This document shows positions 1 to 10,384 of a stretch of DNA of 64,000 nt, in pieces. The DNA is taken from assembly GCA_950295325.1 (NCBI GenBank), contig OX485806.1, forward strand, positions 10,108,001-10,172,000, written 5' to 3'. The notes under the pieces were generated by a model, which was not told the origin of the DNA, searched no databases, and was given only the letters and a program-made list of their open reading frames with translations. Source of the stretch: Polytrichum commune. Lineage: Eukaryota; Streptophyta; Polytrichopsida; Polytrichales; Polytrichaceae. The position numbers and the translations under genes are program-made. How positions within the stretch are numbered: the first letter of the stretch is position 1; each line of letters opens with the position of its first letter.

Positions 1-348
1 TCAAAAAATTGCCATTTGGCTGACTGGTGTAGCATTATCGAATCCTAATCTTCGACCTCTAATCTAAGACTTTTGACAAGTGATCTAAATGACAACCAAA
101 GACTGGGGAGGATATGGCTATCAAATTCTGGCTTGAGGGTGTCGGGTTGACGTCACGAGTCACAAGGCTTGCCTGAAATCTTCTAACACTGCACAATTTG
201 AAAAACCTAATATACAACAGGCCTTGACCCTCTTAAACCGCACATCAGATGACAGTTGGTGAACTATGCCTTGTGACAAGTGATTTATGTTACAATGCAC
301 GGGGACAATACAGTACTCAATCCCGATAGCAAATTGGACACAGATTTT

Positions 349-1287
349 TTATCGTTCGAGTTCAAGTCCATCGAAGCCTCTCTCCATGGAATGTGGGGGA
401 GTTGAATCCCCGCCGTGCTCGATGTCGTCCACGATTTTAAAAGCCTCCTTTGTTAAACCCTCACTACGACTGGGACCATCGAGGTTGCGGTACCGGTAGC
501 GCGACGCAACTTGTTGTCTTCGGTGTCGGAGGGTCATGGCTATGTACACGAATCCCGTCAAGAATAAAACGCTTGTTAAAAGCCAAGCGAACTCGAGATT
601 CGCGAGTGACTTTGCGCCCATGAGGTCCGCGAGCTCGGGGCAATCCACGTGGTCGTCTCCCATTTTGCAACCCTTGGGAAGCAAGGAAGGTGTCCAAAGG
701 ACGAAACCCATAATGATAAACCAAACTCCTTGCACCACCAACGACATGCTCCTTGCAATCGCCAAGATTGGTTGGGCATTGGACTCGACAATTCCCGCGA
801 GGAGGGTGAGGATGCCAACCGTGATGGGCAGTTGTAATAGCCAATGGTACTGCCCCTCGAGCCCCATGTGGTCCGCCGAGTGGAAGTGGAAGAGGAGGAG
901 CTCCTGGCCGAGGGCGAATGCGGCCGTCATGTGTAAACAACCCCTGGGCAAGTCCTTCTTCAGCTGGAGAGCGTCGACCGCGAGGGCGAACGCAGCGTAA
1001 ATGAATAGAGTGAGCGAGATCGTGGCGTGTTCAAAGTTGTTCAGGTGTTCAGGGACCGACGTGAACCGGTCTGGCAACATTTCCCCCGCGATCGACAGGC
1101 ACGAGCCCGCCATGATGAAGTAGAGCTCGACATGCCGGAGGCGCGGGAACCCCCGCGGGCGGAACCACGTGCGGTTCTTGAAGCGCCCTGGGGCCCGCGG
1201 GTGGACCCCGATTGTATTGTAGAGATGCCAAAGGCCGAGCAGGAGGAAGCCCGCGCCAGGCAGAATGTGACCGATGAAGGTCCCCAT
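349..1287 (-). CDS. DUF716 / TMEM45-family multi-pass membrane protein
   Basis: An uninterrupted 312-codon frame starts at an ATG on the minus strand (CAT at 1285-1287). The N-terminus, MGTFIGHILPGAGFLLLGLW, is the typical opening of plant DUF716/TMEM45-like proteins. Six to seven hydrophobic segments follow, roughly at residues 5-27, 53-75, 85-110, 118-135, 145-165, 178-200 and 235-257, so it should be an integral membrane protein. His and Glu residues lie inside the membrane core (GQELLLFHFHSADHMG), as is usual for the family. The C-terminal ~60 residues are hydrophilic and charged (RHRRQQ, DDIEHGG) and probably cytosolic. The family has no firmly known biochemical activity; plant members have been called viral-response proteins. 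The coding segment is more GC-rich than its flanks, no intron is needed, and the length is about normal. This is the only clearly intact ordinary host gene in the window. Confidence 0.88.
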   Translation of the reverse strand: MGTFIGHILPGAGFLLLGLWHLYNTIGVHPRAPGRFKNRTWFRPRGFPRLRHVELYFIMAGSCLSIAGEMLPDRFTSVPEHLNNFEHATISLTLFIYAAFALAVDALQLKKDLPRGCLHMTAAFALGQELLLFHFHSADHMGLEGQYHWLLQLPITVGILTLLAGIVESNAQPILAIARSMSLVVQGVWFIIMGFVLWTPSLLPKGCKMGDDHVDCPELADLMGAKSLANLEFAWLLTSVLFLTGFVYIAMTLRHRRQQVASRYRYRNLDGPSRSEGLTKEAFKIVDDIEHGGDSTPPHSMERGFDGLELER

Positions 1288-1669
1288 CTGTTGCTAGACA
1301 CCAAACCCATTAGAAATTTGAGTGAGGAGCATTTTGCAAAGCATTACTGAGAATTCACAACACGATCCGTGGCACGAGAAGACACCGCAATTTTGGACGG
1401 GTTAATTTTTTTCAGATTCTCCTCCGTCTGAATTCAACAATGAATCTGTGACTCGGGAGGAACATAGTTTTAGATTTATCGCCACCGGCCATTGCGTTTC
1501 TTGGTTCGGTAAGAGGCCTCAGCGAGTTCACTACGTAATATTATGTGATTATTGCAGGCGAAGTCCTCTCTAGAACCATCTAGTTCACCGTCTAATTCCA
1601 TACACATGGAGTTCCTTGACATGTTACAACGCCGCGATTAGGGGGAAGAAACCTAGCGAAGCTTGTCAA

Positions 1670-1730
1670 GGTAGAATGTGACCAATATAGGTCCCCATTT
1701 CTTGGTGGGCACCAACCCAATCAGAAACTA
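1670..1730 (-). pseudogene. 5' fragment of a second DUF716 copy
   Basis: On the minus strand this stretch matches the 5' leader and first ten codons of the intact DUF716 gene (compare 1256-1320). It reads ATG-GGG-ACC and encodes MGTYIGHILP, then a TGA, after which similarity stops. The leader upstream of the ATG (ACCAACCCAATCAGAAA on plus) also matches. It is a remnant of a tandem or dispersed paralogue. Confidence 0.6.
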
Positions 1731-1740
1731 CATCAGCGTG

Positions 1741-3684
1741 ATTGCGTTTTCTTTTTTTACTTCAAAACGTGTGATTAAAAAGATACGTACTAACAACGGT
1801 GTGTGTGATTAGGAGAGTCACGAGTACATCAAGAAGAAATAAACAATAAAAAGGAAAATCCCCGGTTCTATTTTGACACGTGATCTTTCATTCATCAATT
1901 GAGCTTGGCAACACAATGCAGAACTCAAACATTGAGGTGTTTCCCAAAGTAATGTACAGGTGGACTTCAATTTAGTTGTGGAACTCCAGAAGGAAAGTGT
2001 TGTCATTATTCTAGTGAGTTTTATGGTTTTAACCAGCAAAATTTCCACCTCTGGTTCCTAAACAGTAGGCGTCAAAGTTCAGTATTAGGCTTGAATCAAG
2101 AATTCATCTCTTCGTAACATAAGATCCCTCAAAATTTTAGTATGTTCTCTAACTTACACATCAACAGGATGGGAAGACCTACCACTTTTCAGGACTCGCA
2201 GTTGTTGTTGCTGTAGAGTGTAGCCTTTCAACTCTTGTTGCTTTGTCCTCACTCCCAAAAATCTGCACCGACAAAGTTTTAAATGATTTACTGCAATCAA
2301 AGTCTACAAAACCAGCTATGCGAACATGGCGTAAATTGTATGATGAGACCTTGGCAGAAAATTAAACTGATACAGGGTATACGACTTCACGCTCATGACT
2401 CAAATTCAATTTTACACAGCACAAAAATCGAAGGAGTGTGAGAGTAGGTACACATTCAGTCAGCCTACTAGGTAATCTTTTTGCTACAAATTCGTGCTCT
2501 AAATTGCAAATGTGAAAGTCTTTCTCTGGTGGTCACCAACACCCATCTAATGCTGCAGTAAAATTCTCGCAGAAGAATTATGATGTCAGTTACTCTTGAC
2601 GCATGGTCTGTTTTAAAAAAGTTCACACCGTGCACAACACATCATTGTTGACGGATACATTTTCCTTTTCAAATTCCTCTCCAATTGGGGTAAAGCATGA
2701 TCATCACGCCCATCTGTTTTTGTAAACTTTTGACAAAGCGGCGGTAACAATGAGCTTAGCGAGCGAAATCACGTATTCTCGGTACGTCAATACGCGATGG
2801 TGGGATCTTTTGGACAGTATCCACCTTCGCGTATTGAAATGAAATGAAATTGATTTCAAAATCCAGAAAGCCATATGGGACTAGAAGTACATCAAGAAGG
2901 TGTAAAAAGGCTGACTCCTTAGAAGAACGGAGAGCAGTGGTCTCAATAAGATAAAGGCTAATATCAACTCGATGATCCAATTTGAAAAGAAGAAGACTTG
3001 AGGCTACCTAGTACTACATGTTGAAATAGGGAAAAAAACCCATCTCTTATGGAGTTGTTGAGGAACACTCTAACTCCAAGAAAAAGTGTGCTTCATTTTC
3101 AACTACATATTCACAGTACTATCAGAGACCAAAGTCTATAAATAACCGGTCTCACAATTACTAACATACCCCCAATCTAACACATTTTCATTGCTATGTA
3201 TTCAGTATCCGCCTACCATGACGTAATTTTTTTTCTCAGATCTCACAAAACCATGAACTGCACTCTCGAGGTATGACGCCCTCTGAAGGAAAAGGTCCTC
3301 TTATGTGCACGCACAACATCGTTCTCGAGGAATTTCTTTTCGCTTGTCAAACTCGCCCCAATTAATTGGTGCGTAATTGAATATGATCACGTTCGGATTT
3401 CTCGACAAAGCGGCGGTTATACTTCGCTAACCGAAGGGAAACCATGTAATATTCTTAGTACGTCAGTAGGCGCTCGTGGGATCATTCAAAGAGCAGACTC
3501 CACCTTTGACTGCTCAACACGGCCAAACAACCTATAATTGGTCTCACTACTGCAACTACAGATCACAATCTTCTCCAAGTAGCTGAAAGCTGAAAGCCGT
3601 TCTGATCCGTTAATATTTGAAATTGACCCATAAATTGGGTGACCTGAGAAGCAATGGACTCTAAATTAATTTTAGTTGTAGTTC

Positions 3685-3743
<59 letters not shown>

Positions 3744-5446
3744 TCTGGACATCATGTGATTGGAGGCAAGCTCTTCCACATGGAGGAACTTTGGGCAATT
3801 TACCTACCACCTAGGACAGGATTAGACATGTGGTAGTTAAAGTGGGATAAAACCTGGAGGAAGAACAATATGGGCGAAAACTTAAAAGCTAAGATGATTC
3901 TACCGCGCCACAACAGATCATACTAAGTTGACTACAAAATTCCATATAATTATTGTGATGTTGCTATTTAACTTACAAGAGATGGAGCTAAATTGTTGGA
4001 AGTAAGTTCATGAGCGGACCTCCATAGCTCTTCCAGCAGGCCGACTCAGTCTACTAGATGCCAAACTCTAGCAGTGTAAGAGGGGGAAAAAAAACCAGCT
4101 AACATGACGTACCTAAACTCTACTTGAGGACCAAATGGAGCCTCCGGTTGTATCAACAGTTTTCAATTTCCTTCCACAGAAGCCAAGCCAAGCGAAGAGC
4201 ATGGTCGAGACTAACCCTGAATGTAGACCTGTGCATAGGAAGCCGACTAATTTCGTAGCACAGACTAGTGGGAGTACTAACTCAAGCCTCGCCTCCGAAA
4301 CCCAGACGAAGTCGAAGAAAACTGAAGATGTTCAAGTGTAGTCAGCATTCACAGCAAATACTATTGTCGTAAAAATGCTTCTGGAGGGGGATGGGTGCAT
4401 TCGTCGATCGACATGGCTTACCTCCACTGCAACCTTGGTGGAGCAGTTGCGTCAGGAGTTTCCACCGGTACTGGGAGATTGAGTCCACAGACCACCTGAA
4501 ATGCTTTTTCAAAAAATAGAATAAAAATAGAATAATTTCCTGAGCACTCGTGCTCCTCAAGACACAGCCCAACACAGCTCCATATCTCATCAGTCTGCCA
4601 CTAGGCGCACTCTCGGAAGTAAGTAAGTAAGTAACCAACAACAGGTTAGAACCTTCCTTTTGCCCTCTCTTTCATCTACATAATGTTGCTGCAGTAATTG
4701 CTTTCTCGCTTATAACTATCCCGACAATTGACCTCTATGCACACCCACCGGAAATCCCTGTGTCTAATTTCTTGGTTCAGACTGCAAGGTCGACTCAGCT
4801 GCTTTGGCTCCAAGCAACTGGGGAACTCGTGTGGAGGCCTGAACACACCGTTTTGGAGACAGAATTCGGTAAGCCAAAGTAAAGCGAAATTTTGGCCTTC
4901 ACATGTGCCTAATCTAGAGGAGCTTCGTTTCCAGGTTGACTCGTCCTCTTTCAACTCCGATTCAAGCCGGCGGCGGCGATTTTCGTAAGGCTTCAAACTT
5001 CCGTTGTCTGATCGCAGTTGAAAATCGGAAGTTTCTAACCAAATAATGAGAGACCAACCTTGAAACCAAGCTGAAGCTCCTCAAGATTAGGCAGGCAGCC
5101 TGGTAAGTCGGATATATATATTTTTTTTTTCCGTGGGTTACCCTGGCCCACCGATCTCCGATTCAAAACCGGCGTTTGAATCTTCAAAGGTAACGTGTGT
5201 GGCCTCCCCTTCAATTCAAAGTGGTGGCTCCCTCAGATCATGAGAGTTCATCAATTTACTTAATGGTCGAGACTGACCTGCACTTTCTAGAAACATTTTG
5301 ATAGACTGGTAGTGTTATGCAGTGTGATGCATTCATGGGGCCCTTGAGAATATAACCATGGGATGTCATAACTAGTGCATATGCAGACTGAACATTTTGT
5401 TTAGTACTCATCATGTGAGTTGAGGGTGAGTTTCCATGTTGGCGGC
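1741..5446. other. Intergenic region without a supported gene
   Basis: I see no ORF with a recognisable protein family, no paired splice sites joining plausible exons and no RNA gene. It holds a long GA dinucleotide tract and short low-complexity runs. A 68-codon frame at 4135-4341 has unremarkable Ser/Thr/Lys-rich composition and no recognisable motif, so I do not call it a gene. Confidence 0.5.
3689..3741 (+). repeat. (GA)n microsatellite
   Basis: About 26 uninterrupted GA dinucleotides can be read directly. It is the longest simple dinucleotide tract in the window. Confidence 0.97.
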
Positions 5447-5454
5447 TTGCCCAC

Positions 5455-7020
5455 CGTATTCTAGTGTGAGTAAGGACAAACCTGCCTAAATGTAGAGGGA
5501 ATATAGTGGGGTAGGGTTCGTATGTGCCAACTAGATACTCCCATCTTCTCAAACCCGGGCCCATTGACTAACCTCTTCCTCCATGTTAAAACCTCCTCCT
5601 CCTCCTCCTCAAACTGGTCTTCAATCCTTCGGTGACCAACACTTCTAGGTTTAAGATTCTTCAGTGAGCGCATGGAAGTCTAGTGGCCCATGTCCATGGC
5701 CCTCCACATTCTAGCGGGCTGCCAGATTGTGGTTGGATGGCGGCTTGTGCTTAACCACATGCGAAAACCTCCAATCCACTGTTATCTAGAATCTAGTGGG
5801 CAAGTGGCCTACATGGAAACTCGCCCTTAGAAGCTAGGAAGTTGCTACAACCTACTATGACATGTGATGAGATCAAATTGTGCAAGAATTAGAGTGGAGG
5901 AGCCCATAACTGATCACTTAAGAGATATTTTGCCAATTATGGAGAAGTATAAGGCAGTGCAATTTTTCCCATATAGGAAGACAACAATCAGGAGGATTGC
6001 AAAATTTCTTTGAAATTTTTCTTCCTTAAATTGAAAACACTGTGCATTTTTGAAGCCAAAAGTTGGCCCGAATATATTACCAATGTCTAGAAACTGCCAT
6101 AACCTCTCATTCCTCCTCACTTTGGGACTCAAAACAGGGACACATGTTTGGCATTGGTGGTTGGGAAAATTCTGCACACCTTCTACTTCTCAAGGTTTGG
6201 CGTAAAACTTCTTAAGTGATCAGTTATGGGCGCCTCTACTCCGTGCCGCTCGCCCACTAGATCCTAGTGGGAATAAGGACAAACTCGCCCAAATGTAAAC
6301 GGAAGTTGGTGGGGTAAGGTTTGTATGTGCCAACTTGCTACTCTCATCTTCTCAAATTTGGGCCCACCTACTAACCTCCTCTCCATGTTAATTTAAAAAC
6401 CAATGCTAGATTGGTATTGTCTTTTTAATCTTCCCACCATTTGGGTATCTATAATGAGGGGTTCACACTTTTTGATACCGATAGGGTATGGGTATTTGAT
6501 GTTATTTTTGTTTTTGATACCACTTGGGTCTATATACCATGCAAGAGCTCCCATACCTAGGTAAAAACACCCTGGTATCAATATGGTTTTGAATGCTACT
6601 GACCCAAAATAATAACTTGGGTGTACAAAGATTCTCTCGCCTTGACATACCCACCAAATATCAATATTTGACTGGTATCCCAATTTCGGTACCCACGGGT
6701 AGGTTCTTTGACACCATTACTGATGTTGATTATTCATACCATGCATTCATCTACACACCGATCCCACATTAGTTAAAACCTCCTCCTCCTCCTCCTCCTA
6801 AAACCACTCTTCAATCCTTCAGTGTACCGGCACTTGTAGGTTAAAAAGTGCTTTAGCAGACGCATGGAAGTCTAGTGGCTTGTGTCCATGACCCTCCACA
6901 TTTTAACAGACCACTAGAATATAGTTGGTTGGTGGCTTGTGATTATGCACATGCAAACACATCCACCCACTATCACTAGAATCTAGCGCACAAGCGGCCT
7001 ACATGGGAACTCACCCTTAG
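5455..7020. repeat. Diverged tandem duplication, second copy interrupted
   Basis: The segment at about 5455-5830 recurs at about 6245-7020. Shared blocks include AAGGACAAAC, TATGTGCCAACT, the (CCT)n tract after TTAAAAC, CATGGAAGTCTAGTGG and the closing CTACATGG-AACTC. The second copy is split by about 380 bp of unrelated AT-rich sequence (about 6390-6768). The MITE-like element that follows the first copy also has a diverged counterpart after the second, so the duplicated unit probably included it. Confidence 0.65.
5894..6239. mobile_element. MITE-like element, copy 1
   Basis: The ends are inverted repeats of about 40 bp. The left end begins GTGGAGGAGCCCATAACTGA, and the reverse complement of the right end begins GTAGAGGCGCCCATAACTGA; both continue through TCACTTAAGA. 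The 346-bp body has no coding capacity. I found no clear target-site duplication, so the superfamily is undetermined. Confidence 0.6.
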
Positions 7021-7307
7021 TAAGCTTAAGTGCATGGAGGCACGTGGTCAAAATAGTAATGTGGCATGGTTTCGTCATAAGTTTATAAACAAGTATAGTA
7101 AACTAATTACCGGTCTTCTTCCATGCTTCCTTCCTTCCTTCCTTGGAAATCTGGATACTTCATAGGAAAGTTCAAGTTGGCAGATGAAACTCCTAATAAG
7201 TCAAGTAATAAGTGCAAGTTATCCGGCGGAAAGTGGGGGCAGTATTGGTGGCAGAGTCGGGAGCCACAAGGGCTTTCCACTGTCCACTATCTAGGAAAAA
7301 AGTAGAC

Positions 7308-7710
7308 TAGAGGCGCCCATAACCGTTCGCTTTAAGAGATTTTGCGCCACATCTGGAGAAGTATAAGGCAATGCAAATTTTCCCCCGTGTAGGAAGATAG
7401 AAATCAAGAGGACTGCAATTTTTTTTGTTTTTTTTTGTTTTTGGTAATTTTATTCCTTAAGTTGAAATTACTATGAGTTTTTTAGGCTAAACGTTGGCCC
7501 AAACATATTGTCATGTCTAGAGTATGACATAACCGCCCATTTTAACCGTTCATTCCTTTCCATTTTAACACTCAACCCAAGGATATGTGTCATGACACTA
7601 CTGGTTCCAGTTTGATCAACATTTAGTCCTAGCTTGATGAAAATTTAATCCTAGCCTTATTGAAAATTATGGCACCCTATAGGTTCCTGAGTGGAATAGG
7701 CACCTCCACT
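7308..7710. mobile_element. MITE-like element, copy 2 (degenerate)
   Basis: The left end (TAGAGGCGCCCATAACCG, then TTAAGAGATTTTGCGCC) matches the MITE at 5894. The interior shares GGAGAAGTATAAGGCA and GTTGGCCCAAACATATT. The right inverted repeat is recognisable but decayed (GGCACCTCCACT). It probably arose with the local duplication. Confidence 0.5.
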
Positions 7711-9387
7711 CTAGATTATAGCACATTGGTGAGAGTAGTACATCCACCAACAATCTACATTGATATGTGAAGTTAGTGGTTGACCCATGCTTATTTATTG
7801 GCATTCCACATTATTTTGTATATTTGTCATCATAGCAACAACTGTGTGTGTGTGTGTGTGTGTGTGTTTTCCGTGGTTGTTGTACCGTTGAATAAACAAA
7901 GTTACGAACTTTTGTGATATGGTTTTGACTCAAGGTAATTTGCATGGGCAAGGAAGCAGCCTATTCGCTCAAAGGCAACCTACATAAGTAGAGTCCCAAA
8001 CGAATAAGGCAAATGGGGCACTCATATTGCGTATATTAGTGTCGAAGTATTGGGATATAGATAGTATCGATTACGTCTTGTGGGACTCAAGTGCAATGAA
8101 ATAACAACAAACTTGGGAAGAGGCAAGTTTTCATCTCACCCATCTCACCCTCCACAATACAAAATCAAAATACGATTTGTTGCACTGGCCACTCTCATCA
8201 TTCTCAACCCACGTTTTGTTATCTTGTAATTAATCACGGGGCAATCACTAAGTGGCAACCAGAGAAGTTGTCATATGACACTTGTTACTGGCTACTACAT
8301 GACAAGTTATGAAGACCACTCTGCTGATCACCACAGCATGTCATCAATTCTCATACTATATCGCATGTTAGAAGGGATGTTTAGTGTAGTTGCCATGCAC
8401 CCAAATTCAACCATCAACTCCAAGACCCCTCACTACATGGATCACGTGGTCTTAACCCTATCTTTAACCCGGGATCTCTTCCAATACATGAATCTAGTGT
8501 CTACCATTATAGTATATTTCCAATCCATATTTATATAGGGCATTCATAGATTTCAACCCCATATAGTGGAAGACCCTGCAATTCCGGTGGCGTGTTTCTC
8601 GTATCGGCAACAAGTCTCTATGTACACAAGCCCGAGAAATTTCTATCAGATCTTCCATAAAATTGATGGAAACAATCGTGGGTGGGTATCACCTCAGGTC
8701 CAGTATCTAGGGATGGGGTAGATGCTACCCTCATGGTCTGAGTAACATCTACCGTTCTCCTAGATATTGGGACAAGAGGCGATAAACTTTAGGGCCCGGT
8801 TTTCAGACACTGGTGGTTGGAAACTGGAGGAGGAGGAGGAGGAGGAGGATGTTGCACTGTAATGAAACACCCAATAAAGTTTTTTGACGGTTTCTTAGCT
8901 TAAAGTCCGCTAAAGTTTCATCCCACCTGGCCGAGGTCCACAACATTTTGGAAACCATTTGTGCATGTTGTGGCGTTTTTTACTTTATTTATTTATATTA
9001 TTATTATTTAATCTTAGCGTTATTTGCACCCCACTCAACTCCCTCATTGTTTTGTTGGTTAGCTATCTTATCAACATACTAGACTCGAAAAGTTTCAAAT
9101 GTTATAAATAATGGACAACGTGGTGGTGGTGGTGAGGTTGCCACTCTGTTGTTCCCCCTCATCATTCTGCATCGTTTCCTATCGTTCCGGAAAAGGTGAG
9201 AGGGGGGGGGATAATGTGTCATATGTATGAGTGTAAAAGGCTGGGACAATATGGGCTCATACTAGTTTGATTACATCAGCCTTTACTCTGGAGTTTTAGT
9301 CATTTTGAATGGTAGTTTCACACTATGGTCCAAGAACAAGAAACTCCAATATGAAATATCTAGCAATCCTGTTGGTTGAGAACAAGA
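7711..9387. other. Intergenic region up to the retrotransposon
   Basis: No gene supported. It contains a short (TG)n tract at 7853-7867, a (GGA)n tract near 8826-8848 and an AT-rich (TTA)n patch near 8990-9010. An 87-codon frame at 8275-8538 shows no family resemblance. Confidence 0.5.
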
Positions 9388-9400
9388 TTTGGGGATCAAG
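9388..9400 (+). repeat. Left target-site duplication of the LINE
   Basis: TTTGGGGATCAAG here is repeated exactly at 22262-22274. The A/C-rich retrotransposon lies precisely between the two copies, as expected from target-primed reverse transcription. Confidence 0.9.
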
Positions 9401-9436
9401 ACTTCCGACCCTTGCATTGCAACGAAGAGGGGGAAG

Positions 9437-10384
9437 ATGGCGCTTGGAGGCGGGAGCTCTGAGATCGCCGAAGCAACACACCGTGAACACCAGCCACGAT
9501 CTGGCGACAACACCGGCCAAGTCGCCGTCTACACTCTCCCCCAACACAGATGCCCGCCTAAGAAACGGCGTCCCAATGGCTTCAAGAAGAATGCAAACCC
9601 TAAGAGAGGCGCACCACACAGGAACCCACAACAACAGAGATGCGGCGCCCACTTCGAACAGAACGAGCATCACAAGAGACCAGCACAACAGACATGCACC
9701 CGGCGAGAACAAAGAAGAGGCACGAGGGATTCAAGAAATGCGGCTTTATTCTGGATCTGGACACTGTTAAGTTTTACATGGAGCGCAGCTCCTCACCCCC
9801 ACCTCTACCAGCACATCTCCTGCCCTACCAGCCCCTCCCACTGCATTCAACTACCAGATCTACATCCCCTGCACCCCTCCCCTAGAGGGAACAACATCGA
9901 GCAGAAGTGGAGCAGCAGCCGATGCAGCAGCAGCAGATCTCCACCGACGGCATCCCACGCGGCGACCTCCCAACTAACAAAAAATGGCCTCCGACGTCGC
10001 CCACCTTCAACACACCCAGCCCAGCAGATGCAGCAGCAACGAACCTGCAGATCAAATCCGGCCCTCCTCGCTCCCCACCAACACCGCCCCAGAAAGCACC
10101 ATCCACACCTCCAGCACCGTCCCCCGCCAAGCAACCAGGTACCACAAACCTCCTCACAACACCCCAATGTATCACTCCATCTTACACCCCCCCACCCCGA
10201 CTCAAAACCACACAACACTCACACAAATCCATCACACACAGATCCACACAAAAAACACCTCACACACAAACACCACACACAACTCACTCAGGAGACTCCA
10301 ACAACAGCTTACCTCGAAAAAAGTCGAGCATCCTCGCGAACCCTCTCAACACCACCTCAGAAGCCACTCCGCAGCACACCCTAA
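9437..10384 (+). CDS. Possible 5' ORF of the LINE, uncertain
   Basis: This frame opens at the first ATG after the 5' boundary (MALGGGSSEIAEA) and stays open for 316 codons. It is basic and Gln/His/Pro-rich (PPKKRRPNGFKKNANPKRG) with no known domain. In A/C-rich DNA stop codons are rare by chance: all three plus-strand frames are open for long stretches at 9.9-10.4 kb. The region also holds diverged internal repeats. It could be a real ORF0/ORF1 start or an untranslated leader. Confidence 0.25.
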   Translation: MALGGGSSEIAEATHREHQPRSGDNTGQVAVYTLPQHRCPPKKRRPNGFKKNANPKRGAPHRNPQQQRCGAHFEQNEHHKRPAQQTCTRREQRRGTRDSRNAALFWIWTLLSFTWSAAPHPHLYQHISCPTSPSHCIQLPDLHPLHPSPRGNNIEQKWSSSRCSSSRSPPTASHAATSQLTKNGLRRRPPSTHPAQQMQQQRTCRSNPALLAPHQHRPRKHHPHLQHRPPPSNQVPQTSSQHPNVSLHLTPPHPDSKPHNTHTNPSHTDPHKKHLTHKHHTQLTQETPTTAYLEKSRASSRTLSTPPQKPLRSTP

